This document shows positions 54,666 through 64,000 of a DNA stretch of 64,000 nt, piece after piece. The first letter of the stretch is position 1. Every line of letters starts with the position of its first letter. This stretch comes from Amphibalanus amphitrite. Lineage: Eukaryota; Arthropoda; Thecostraca; Balanomorpha; Balanidae. The stretch spans positions 571,001 to 635,000 of the forward strand of contig NW_024881782.1 in the NCBI RefSeq assembly GCF_019059575.1, read 5' to 3'. Made by a program: the position numbers and the translations under genes. Below the pieces are notes generated by a model. It saw only the letters and a program-made list of their open reading frames with translations. It ran no database searches and was not told where the DNA came from.

Positions 54666-55823
54666 GTGAGTGGCTCCATATCGCGGGCAGCGCAGAGACG
54701 GTGATCCGATGTTCATTTTGGAAACTGGAACTGGAAACTTGGAACTCATCCGATTCTGCTGATGAATGGGAGATGGAAGGGTGCCAGAGCAGCTGTGTTG
54801 TGTGCACTGTTGGGTTCACCCAAGCGTTGTTTAACTGTTTTAGCTTTTACTTTGAATGCTGAACACACCATCTTACGGCTTTTGCCCTTCATCGGTATCT
54901 CTCCACTAACGCACCAGATGTTGAAAATGTCCACCCTCGTCAATAGTTATTGGTATTTGACATTTGGTTTTCCAGATAAGTGAAGGGGTAAAATTATATC
55001 TGTCTGAAGTTCTTTTTTTTTTGTAATAAGCTCAATCAGATTCCAAAACAGCTGTTGGTATAATTATTGAAGAAAAAAGTCAAATGAAGTGCATCGCATC
55101 ATCTGAATCTCTTGTACGGCCGATAACAATTCATCTCAAATATGCCTTCCGTAACGCTGATATATTTGGCGAATCTCGAAACTCGAAAGATAAATGCCTA
55201 TAGCTTTTACCATATTACTTTCAAAACGTGTTCGAAGATATTATGTATGTTTTACGAATCACTTTCGAGCTGATTCTTGACTCACAAATTCGAGCTGTGC
55301 CGTACCTTCTAACGCTGGCTACATGAGGAGGATTCCAAAGAATCTCGTATGCTAGTGCCTTCTCAGTATTCAGTTGAGGTTTTCCCGTCATACACCACTA
55401 ACATGCAAGATTCAGGCAAAAACAGGAAAAGGAAATCCCTCTCTACCAGGTTCTGTCTTGCATGATTCAGCGTTCATCCCGGCCCCGTATGCATAGTGCA
55501 AACGCGTCATTATGTCAAGGCCCTGCTCAGTGCTCAATGGAGCAAGGATGGCCGTCGACGAATCTCTCGCGTGATTTAGACCTGCTGCATGGGTGAAAGC
55601 TACTGACAATGGCAAATAACAGTACCGAAACTTTTTGTAGCTGCAGAGACGTTACCGTTCCACAAAAGAATGAGGTAAATGAGGTGTTTTCTACTTCACT
55701 TAATTATAGGTTCTCAGACAGTCGGTCCAAAACTTGGAACCAAATATAAGAAAGCTTCAGGCATATGACTTTACTAACGCATTTCCTTTGCCAGCACCTA
55801 CCAAGCGGCAAAGGAATCCTTAT
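54666..55823. other. AT-rich sequence, no gene recognised
   Basis: Would be intron sequence if the first exon at 54370-54665 is real. No exon or element boundary was identified. Confidence 0.35.
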
Positions 55824-57010
55824 CCCTCGCCCAGATGCGGGGGAGGGCGTTTTTGGCCACACCTACCAGTTTTTTGCGTGTGCGTCTGTAAAGAAAACCA
55901 CGGAGGCCGGAGTGCAGCGCCGCGAGACTTAAATACAGCTTGATACATCAAGTCCGCATCGTGTGTGAAACTTTTTGACCCCAGGTCACATAGGGCCAGG
56001 TCATCAGGTCAAGTTAGATGACTACCTATGCCTCCAAAAATTTTCATTCTGTCATCCTACAGTTTATCTCCTAGAAGCTTGAAACTCAAAGAATTGTATC
56101 AAAGAAGAAGGACCAATAATAAACATATTTCGGAATTTTGATATCGTTGACCTAAGGTCAGGTCAATTTTGCGACCTATCCATTGTAAGTTAATAGGAGA
56201 AATTTGAACTGTCTTTCTTTTAGACAAAATTCGTTTTAAACACTATCAAACGCCGGGATACAGATAAACAAAATACACTAAATCGAAAAATTGCGCCCTT
56301 GTCCCCTTTTTACGTCCCTGAGGTCATCTCAGGTAAAAAAAGGTCTCCAACAGTTTTTCAACAACTTTGGATAAAGACGTGTTATAACAATGAAAACACC
56401 TTAGATGCGTTGAGCTCAACGCAAGGAATCGACTGATGTGCAGTTGACTTTTCCGTGACCTTGACCTGAAGTCAAATTTTGAAGTTGATCTTTTCAGGTC
56501 AACTTATACTTCATTCGACGCGCCTCAACGTCAGAAACGCGATATAGGTAAAATGAACGTAATGCAAACTTGAAACTTGGTGTCAAATGTTGTTGCAGAA
56601 CAATATTTTCTTGAAAGGCTTCAAATTTTGAGTTTTTGCTCTCTGGTAGCTAAGCCGTTGATCCTAGATCAAATCCATAAACAAAAGTAATAATCAGAAG
56701 GAGCCTTGAAAGAGCTATAAAATGCGCCTTTCCGAGGCGCAGTAGCTTTACTCCTTCCTGAGTTATGCGCCGATGTGTAACGAGTTGACATGATCGGGAA
56801 TGAATTCTTTCGTAATAGTTTTACTTTTGATGACTTCCAATGACCTCAGCGATGAGTTGATAAAAAATGACCATCTCGATTTTAAAAGATCTTATAGCGA
56901 GCTATCTATTGCTTTTCTGCGTCTTTCCGAACTTCTTAGTTTCCGAGGTAACCGGGTGTAGCAAATGAGGCCCCCACCTCATCCTGGCGAAGTTGGCTGA
57001 GACCCTCATC
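55824..57010. mobile_element. TTAA-type MITE, copy 10 (PB10), decayed
   Basis: Begins CCCTCGCCCAGATGCGGGGG after TTAT (55820-55823). The interior is collinear with PB11 read in the same direction: a noncoding GC palindrome remnant near 55912, CATTCGACGCGCC core near 56513, and AGGTCA/TGACCT hexamers. The right end decays near CTGGCGAAGTTGGCTGAG (about 56985), without a recognisable TTAA. Confidence 0.55.
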
Positions 57011-57079
57011 CATCCACGCAAAGGCCATCATTTCATGAACAATAACTCAACGGACGCACTAACAAACTCAGAATGAGCT

Positions 57080-57484
57080 TCCGATTCCAACGATGCTCTA
57101 CACTTATGACCTTTCTCGACCACCTTCCTAACCTGACCGACTTCGACCTGACCTTGACCTGAAGATCAAGGCCACATTGATCTTTTCCAAACAAGAAGCA
57201 CGTCATTCGACGCCATTGAGTTTGTGAAACACGAATAGCTCTTGCGACTATTTATGCTTAAATTATTCATTAAAAACTGCATCTCCACTTTAGGGTCGCA
57301 TCAAGTCGTAAGTGCACTGTAAGTCGCATTGTTGCTCGGCTAGCGCATTTAATGAACTAGACGGCCGTGTTTCCCAGTCAACGGCCTCGGTTAAGGAACG
57401 TCTCTGTTTAAGTTCGGAAAAGCTGTCGTCATTCACAGGAGTCGAAAACGCCACCGTCCTACTAGTGACATTACCACATGCGGG
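57080..57484. mobile_element. Fragment of a TTAA-type element
   Basis: Contains TGACCTTGACCTGAAGATCA (about 57150) and a CATTCGACGCC core word, and ends GCGGG before TTAA 57485-57488. The left boundary is unclear. It may be the displaced right part of PB10. Confidence 0.4.
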
Positions 57485-57834
57485 TTAATAAAAGTGAAGA
57501 AACGAATGGACGTCTCGAGTCCCGAGCCCCACGGGCCGGCTGGATTGTGAAATCCGTCCCACCCCTGTAACGCAGCTAGGCGCAGCAGCGACCAAGGAAC
57601 CCGACAGTGACTGCTAATGGACTATGGAGAGCCACAAAAAAGCGGTCTAGGCCCCTAACCAGGTTAAGTATGCGCAGTGCAGTGTTGACTCAGGTTAGAA
57701 TACCAACTGAGCATCAGATTCTAGGAAAACACCGGACCACAGGTGACCAGGGATCACCTGTGGACCACCAGACCGCCTGTGTGACAGCCAGCACTCCTAG
57801 CTCCGAGACGAACGACGAGAAGTTCGGGTTGGCC

Positions 57835-57981
57835 CAGTTGCGGCGGAACACCTTCAATTAAGGGGGCACTGACGACCTTAGGTCCCATTCTTTCCATGCA
57901 GCGCCCATAGGGCTAATGTTAAAATGCCCAAATCAAAGGGGGGCACGGTGCCCCGGTGCCCTGCCCGTTCTGCCGCCTATG
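57835..57981. mobile_element. Short hAT-like MITE, copy B
   Basis: About 147 bp, highly similar to 53668-53824 (same CGGCGGAACACCTTCAATTA start, CATTCTTTCCATGCA-type middle and GGGGCACGGTGCCCC motif), with a shorter G-run. No clear target duplication. Confidence 0.6.
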
Positions 57982-58248
57982 GGTGAGCCATTCCCTGACG
58001 CAAAATGAACGGTCCACTAAGAATCATAAGACAGTTGGCCAAATTTACAGCCCTCTCCTGAGTCTCCAGTCTCCTCCACTTCTCTCTCAAACGTGATTTG
58101 AGTAGCCGTTGCCCGTTAATTAACTGACTTAAACGACAATAATCTTCCTTCGTTGAAGTAGGGATAGATCGGCAATTCTCATTTTTTATCTATATTGTAA
58201 TACCGTATTGGCTAATTCGAACACGTTGCTGAAAATTGGAGCATTGTT

Positions 58249-59018
58249 CAGTGGCGGCGGAAGGTATTCTAGGATAGGGGTGCAATCGATATTGAAGCGC
58301 CCCTTCCCGCTGGGCGCCCCTTACCATATACACGGTTGTAGTAACACAAACAGTGAAGAGACGTTTAATACGCCCTAGCACTAGGGGTGTAACCGCCCAT
58401 ACGGACAGTGCAATTTTACAGGCCCCAATCTCGGACCTCCCTTAACATTCATATGTTGTAAACGGCAAACCGCCCCCGATAAATGTTACACAAACTAATT
58501 TCCTCTCGCATATCGGCCATCAGGCCGATATGCGGCCATCAGGCCCCTTTTTGTCGCATGGAGCCTACAACGCTATAAGCCCTCATATGTTCGTGTTGGC
58601 GTTCGGAGGCTATCGCCTTCAAAGACGTCTCCATAAATGTTTCTTTTTCGTCCCACACACAGGCGCCCCTCTTTCGCATGCAGGCGCCCCTCTTCCGCAT
58701 GGCGCGCTTCTCGAGTGGCCGCGCCCTCCTAGCCTTTATCGCCTGGCAAGATTATATTCGACAGGGTCGGCAGCATCTGCCTTTGTTTCAGATAAGGATG
58801 CCCTCCACTCTTCAGCATATCAAAAGATACTTTTCCCACGTCATTGCCACCCTCTTCGTGTCACAAGTGCCTTTATCAGTTGCGGTGTCGCACTGCTCAG
58901 CTTTATGGCTGCCGCACCTCTTAACCGTTCCTGCCTCCTCTACAGATTTTCGAGGCGCCCCTTTCCATAGCTTTAGGGTGCAGCTGCCCCCCTTGCCCCC
59001 CTGCTTCCGCCGCCACTG
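58249..59018. mobile_element. Nonautonomous hAT element next to the SLC5 start exon
   Basis: 770 bp, with ends CAGTGGCGGCGGAAG and CTTCCGCCGCCACTG and exact 8-bp duplications GCATTGTT at 58241-58248 and 59019-59026. The right duplication runs straight into the pyrimidine tract of the splice acceptor at 59027-59040. The two cysteine- and arginine-rich frames inside overlap each other and show no transposase motifs, so it is nonautonomous. Confidence 0.85.
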
Positions 59019-59133
59019 GCATTGTTCTATCTTTTTTCAGTGAGGACTGCCCTCCAGAACACCCATCTTCACCGCTCGGCCCAAAGCCGGAACATCCGAT
59101 TCTTCAGCCACCAGTCTCAAGACAACCACGGCG

Positions 59134-62100
59134 ATGTCGTCAGCCTCAGAGTTCGGCACCGTCAATTTTGTAGTGATGGCTCTGTTTGTGGCCGCCACGC
59201 TGGCTATCGGCGTGTTCTACGGTCTGCGTGGACAAGACGCACAGGGACTGCTCATCTCACGCGACATGAGAGTCGCTCCCGTGGCCCTGTCAATCATGGC
59301 CACTTTTCTGTCGGCCATTTTAATTGTTGGTAAGTGTGTGAGACGTTACCTATTTTATGCAGTACTTTTTGGGGCGTATACCTTCACGCCGACACACTAT
59401 CCAATATGCGATGAGGACAGGCTCCACGGCACACTTTTTCGGTTTGTCATTTCGTTTTTTTTTCTCGCTTTTTCTGCTTCTATAGACTATCAGCTTCACT
59501 TGATAACATCGTTGTAGCTCCACGGCATCGAAGCCGAAAAAGCGAGAATACTCGAATGACGCGGAGAAACGTGATCTGTATGCGCTGTAAAGATTGCCAT
59601 TTCTAATTTGTCGCGATCCTATTTTGAATTTTCCATATTTTCGTGCTATTGTTGTGGGTAAAGAACTAAGAAAACATCTATTTTTCACAAGTCCTAGAGA
59701 TCGTTCAATCCTTAACTTGCAATGACCTCTGACAGAGCTCATGTGACCCTCAGGGACGCCGTCGGAGGTGTTTTATTTCGGTCTGGAGTGGTACGTGTGC
59801 GCCGTCACGTTCCCTCTGGCCTGTATCATCAGTGCTGCGCTGTTCCTGCCCGTCTTCCACCGGCTAGGCCTGACCAGCGTGTACGAGGTAGGCGGTCGAT
59901 GGGATATGGGCTGGATGTGTGGTTGACAGTCAGGTGTGAAACGTTAAACTTCTACGTGATACGTCTTCCGAAGTCACTTGTTAGCCTTTGGAACGGACTA
60001 CAGCCTTGTATGCAGTCCCTTGTTTCGAATAAGCTACCAAAGCTGCTCGTAGAAACGCAGCTGAACAACACAACTCCGGCTGAAATCATGTAGATCTAGA
60101 TGTCTTATACCGACTTAAACTGATAAAGAAAGCGTGTACTTTAAACTACAGAGTAGGTTGTGGGGGGAGGGGGATCGTGAACAGGAGATTAGTGGCGCTA
60201 TAGTGGTCACATCAGTACGTCATCTGAGCCTCACTCCTGCATCCGGCTTACGTTTTTGCTTACGACATGAACAGCGGTGTGTGCTTCGGCGTAAGCTGGT
60301 TCAAAGTTTTCTAATGACTGTGTCAACTGTCACTTTTAAATTACCTATGGAGATTTACTCCGGTTATTATTTATGGAGCCGCCGTAGGTCGGGCCAATAA
60401 CACGATAACTTTCGTTGTGTGTACACTGTGCAGTGTATAGTCGTCTACAGAATGATGTTCCACTTTTCACAGGGCAATTATTTGCCTGGAGTAGTAGGCT
60501 GTGCCGCAACACACGGGCTGCGTTCACAAATTATAGCTTTGTCCCAATGCTCACAATTAATTGCGTGATAAACGGCACAACTTAGCGCTCCGGTCAACTG
60601 ATAGCTTCTGAGGAGTGGAACATCATTCTGTAGTCGACTTATACTTACAGACAAAGTGGACGTTGACGTTCGCCGGCGAGTTAACTAATGCAGCAGAGAA
60701 GCTGCAGCCAGTTGAAAAAGCCTCACCGTTTCAACTTGTGTTAGGCATGCATCACTGCAAGTGGAGTCAACAGCGCTCCCGTCGCACATATGACATAAGG
60801 AAAAACGAAGAAAGGTGCCCACTCATACATTGCGAATGTCTATTACATTGTTTCGGCGCTCGTCGCCCACTATTGAAAACGGTTGATTTTTATAACGTTT
60901 AATAAATACGCTTTAGGAAAGGTATCGAGTTAAATATCTTGCCGAATGAAATAGCGAAATAAATTGCAGTTATTTCAGCACACTTTTCAAACTTAATATG
61001 AACAAAGTGTTGCCAAGTTGTCCATTCTTGTGCTACTTACATTCAAACCACAGACGACCCACGCATTATTCGATCGCTGACCTTCCTCTGACTACTGTTT
61101 TACAGTACCTGGGCCTGAGGTACGACTCCAGCCTGGCAAAGGTGATCGGGACGAGTGCGTTCATGACACAGAACCTGCTGTACACCGGTATCGCGCTGTA
61201 CGCACCCTCGATCGTGCTCAGCAATGTCACTGGTATGCCCGACTGGGCAGCCATTGTGCTGGTGGCCTTCCTCGGCACATCTTATACTGCGTTTGTAAGT
61301 GGGATGGAACGCATGTCGCGACGGTGTCAATCTGGTGGAGAATATCTGGTAGCTTTTCTCACGATGTTTTGGGGAAGTGTTTGTGCAAATGAACATCGTC
61401 AATAACCTATGCAATGCAGAATGGGAACACAAAGACGGAATGGGGTGCTATTATATCTTGTTGTGCTTGTGGACAACTGTGTAGACTGTAGGTCACGCAG
61501 AATACTTTTCAAGCATTTAAGTCATAGCGAAATAAGTAGCTCCAGTTTATGATAAGTGGACAATCCCAAACACCGTGAATGGACCTGCGGCCCTCACAGG
61601 CCATGTGAACGCACGCAGATGTGCTACATCCCATCGTGTCTTGCCATTGTGTCCATTGTGTTCTTGCACATCCACGATGTGCGACTAGAAGTTGCGATGT
61701 GATTGAAGAAGTCACGGTATGCTCCAGGGGTCATGATGTGCTCCAGGTCACACTGTGTATCACGTAGTCTGTTGTCACGATGCTCCACGTGTTCCCGGGC
61801 GCCCACACCGTCATTTAGGCAGACGTGGTGGAAGGAGCTAGGTACATTTTATTATCTAGTCGGTTACATTGTGCTCACGCTGTGCTCGCTGTGCTCCAGG
61901 GCGGTTTCCGCGCCGTCATCTGGGCGGACGTGCTGCAGGCGGGCGTCATGGTGGCCGGCGTGCTCGCCATCATCATACAGGGCTGCATTAACGTGGGCGG
62001 CTTCTCCGAGATGCTGGACGTCAACCGGCTGCACGGGAGGCTGACGCTGTTCACGTGAGAATATCTGCGTCTTGTGGCAGCTTTGGTAGTAGAGAGGTCG

Positions 62101-62588
62101 CATATTCCCAACAGTGCTATTCGACGTAAACAATTGTTGTGTGTGCCAGAAAGGGTGCATTTTTCGTAGGGTTTCCTCGATATGCTCATTTCTTGGCACG
62201 TGTATTATACTTACACGTGCGAATAAGACAGACTTGCTGTATGGCTGTGGCAGTAGATACGTGCCGTAGCTGGCGTAGCAGCTTCATTGAAAGCCCGTCG
62301 GCCGTCACATAACCAGATTAATCAATGAACCAGTTTGCAGCTGTTAAAATACACACATACCAGCGCTACTTACACGCGCCTATAATGCTCGCAAGTTGCA
62401 CAGCGTCTGTTTTATGTCACTCTGACCCATAAGCTCTTCTGCGACAGCTGGGACTTTGACCCGCTGCAGCGTCACAACTTCTGGAACATCTTCTTCGGCC
62501 AGCTGTTCATGTGGACTTCCCTGCTGGGGGTGAACCAGCCGGCAGTCCAGAGACTTCTCAGCTTGCCCACGTACAGAAAGGCCGCCAT
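59134..62588 (+). CDS. SLC5-family sodium/solute symporter, 5' part (five exons)
   Basis: Plasma-membrane sodium-coupled transporter of the monocarboxylate/multivitamin (SMCT/SMVT) branch; exact substrate cannot be read. Exons: 59134-59329, 59754-59887, 61106-61294, 61900-62054, 62448-62588, GT-AG and in phase, about 271 residues; the rest lies past the window. Signatures in order: VAPVALSIMATFLSAILIVG (first helices), GTPSEVFYFG (66-75), LFLPVFHRLGLTSVYE, YLGLRYDSSL, LLYTGIALYAPSIVLSNVTG, GGFRAVIWADVLQAGVM, PLQRHNFWNIFFGQLFMWTS and GVNQPAVQR. The last two match the region before helix 7 of SLC5A8-type proteins. The start MSSASEFGTVNFVVM gives the usual short N-terminus; a noncoding acceptor lies at 59040. 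The intron after exon 5 contains element PB11. Confidence 0.9.
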
Positions 62589-62717
62589 GTAAGGATTCCA
62601 TATACCTAACGCTGAGTCAAAACTCTGTTAAGTAACTTCGCGATGAATTATCCTAACATTAACGGTTAACGGTTTTCACCGTAATCGGAACGAGTGCAAT
62701 TAGGCTTTTCAGTATAA

Positions 62718-63885
62718 CCCGCGCCCTGCTGGGGGGGGGGGGGTGTTTGAACACCCCCCTTTGTGGTTTTTCGCGAATATCTCAAAAACGGCAGCGCTCC
62801 GCGCCGCCGTTTTTGGTACACCTTATCATACATCAATTCTACACATGTTGTGAAAATTTCAGACCAAGGTCATTCAAGGTCAGGTCACCAGGTCACTTGA
62901 AGTGACCTCACCTCATAAAAGTTTCAATGTCTGTCATAGCTACACCGAGTGACCGATCGCTTTGAAATTTTCAGCGATTGCTAAGAGCAATAGCATGTAC
63001 AAAATGAATATCTCAGAATTTTGATATCGATGACCTAAGGTCAGGTCAATTTTGCGACCTCCCCATTATAAGTCAATGGGAGAAAATTGAAATGCGCCTC
63101 TTTTGGACGAAAGACATTATAAACACTCCCAAACACCGAATTACAAGTGTTTTAGACACACTGAAAATGAAAATGGTGTCCGTGACCCTGAGGTCATCTT
63201 AGGTCACGAATGGTATCTAACAGTTTTTCGCAAATAACTTTTGATAGAGGCATACTAGAGCGATGAAAACGCCTTAGATGTGTTCAGCTCGACGATACGG
63301 ATCGACTGATATGCAACATGACCTTTTCCGATCAGGTCATGACCTTGACCTGAGGTCAAATTTTCAAGTTGACCTTTCAAGGTCAAGTTATAGTTCATTC
63401 GATGCGTCTTGACGAGAGGAACACGATGCCGGTGAAAGTAAGCTCGTACAAGGCTTGGGTCAAAAGTTATTGCAGAAAAACTGTTTCCGAAAAAATCGGC
63501 TATTTTTGCAGTTTTTGCCCCCTGCAGGCAAAACCGTTGACGTTAGGTCAAATCTGAGAGAATTACTAGGGCTATCGAATGCGCTTTTCCGCGGCGCAGT
63601 ATCTACATTGGTCCCCGAGTTATGCGTTGGCTTCTTGGAAATTTTCGACATTCGACCTGGAAATCGGCGAAATTTTGCCTTCAATGACCTCTGGTGACCT
63701 GACCTTTGACCTGACCAAAAAATTGACCGAAGTGATTTCGTCATTATTTTTGACGCTCTTTCGAACGCCGCCTTCCGCGTATCGCTACGTGGCCCAGGAG
63801 CCGAGTTACACGGGGGTGTGTGTGTTCAAACACCCCCCCCCCCCCAGCAGGGCGTGGAAATCCATGACCCCCAGCCGGGCGCGGA
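62718..63885. mobile_element. TTAA-type MITE, copy 11 (PB11), in the SLC5 intron
   Basis: 1168 bp flanked by ATAA on both sides (62714-62717 and 63886-63889). Ends are CCCGCGCCCTGCTGGGGG, with a second decayed end stretch on the right. The hairpin is GGTGT-TTGA-ACACC at the left and GTGT-TCAA-ACAC at the right. It has the GC palindrome near 62786-62815. The core has AGGTCATGACCT (perfect IR0) at 63334-63345 and TTCATTCGATGCGTCTTGAC at about 63395-63414. Same subfamily as PB8. Confidence 0.8.
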
Positions 63886-64000
63886 ATAACGCAGCGTAAC
63901 AATCGTGCAATCAGCAAATGTTTTGAGATTATTTTTCCATGGCAATTGGAAGTGACGTCTAATTTGAGCTTTTACCTCACCAACGCTTAGCCACTGATAA

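Noticed and set aside
54247-54669. 140-codon GC-rich frame
   Set aside because: No recognisable motif. Composition alone keeps it open, and it ends exactly across a splice donor, so untranslated exon sequence is more likely.
58678-58720. Repeated AGGCGCCCCT words as a separate satellite
   Set aside because: Only a few copies, all inside the hAT element, so not reported separately.
58530-59043. Two overlapping frames inside the 58249 hAT element
   Set aside because: No hAT transposase motifs, and the frames lie mostly within a nonautonomous element.

Overview
This is eukaryotic, most likely arthropod (perhaps crustacean), genomic DNA. It has spliced genes with GT-AG introns, GC-rich coding exons in AT-richer surroundings, long CT and TA microsatellites, and many cut-and-paste transposon relics. 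The species call is an inference from overall style and the transposon types; no rRNA or mitochondrial marker is present. No bacterial operons, CRISPR arrays or rRNA genes were seen.

Three host genes are supported. (1) A complete NDC80/HEC1 kinetochore gene on the + strand: ten coding exons between 32629 and 40083, 689 codons, with every splice phase closing. One intron carries two CT microsatellites and a mariner-like transposon. (2) A complete SVOP-like major facilitator gene on the - strand: twelve coding exons between 48448 and 41747, 520 residues. It converges on NDC80 and has a candidate alternative last exon at 42386-42279. (3) The first five coding exons of an SLC5-family sodium/solute symporter on the + strand, from 59134 to 62588, running off the right edge. 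A GC-rich segment ending in a consensus donor at 54665 may be its untranslated first exon.

The first 28.4 kb is a transposon graveyard. It contains a 5-kb inverted-repeat structure (3433-8492) with a non-LTR fragment, a hAT element and a 20-bp minisatellite in its core; a 3-kb terminal-inverted-repeat element (11702-14752); a 3.8-kb one (15816-19639); nested hAT and unclassified elements; TA microsatellites; and a perfect 121-bp palindrome.

The dominant theme is a family of at least ten roughly 0.8-1.2 kb elements flanked by TTAA, with ends CCC(G/T)CGC. Their target site and first three bases match the piggyBac superfamily. Each carries a G-run/C-run hairpin next to both ends. The stem sequence differs between copies but stays self-complementary and is repeated at the opposite end of the same copy. 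Their interiors are packed with AGGTCA/TGACCT, the nuclear-receptor half-site, in DR0, DR1, IR0 and IR2 arrangements around a conserved ATTCGA-containing core. One copy lies in the SLC5 intron. Two are arranged head to head as a 0.9-kb inverted repeat, and two places have elements abutting across a single TTAA.

The SVOP gene has a second unusual theme: three exon edges (5' edge of exon 8, 5' edge of the alternative last exon, and the stop-codon end of the distal last exon) are each copied several times in tandem in the neighbouring noncoding DNA.
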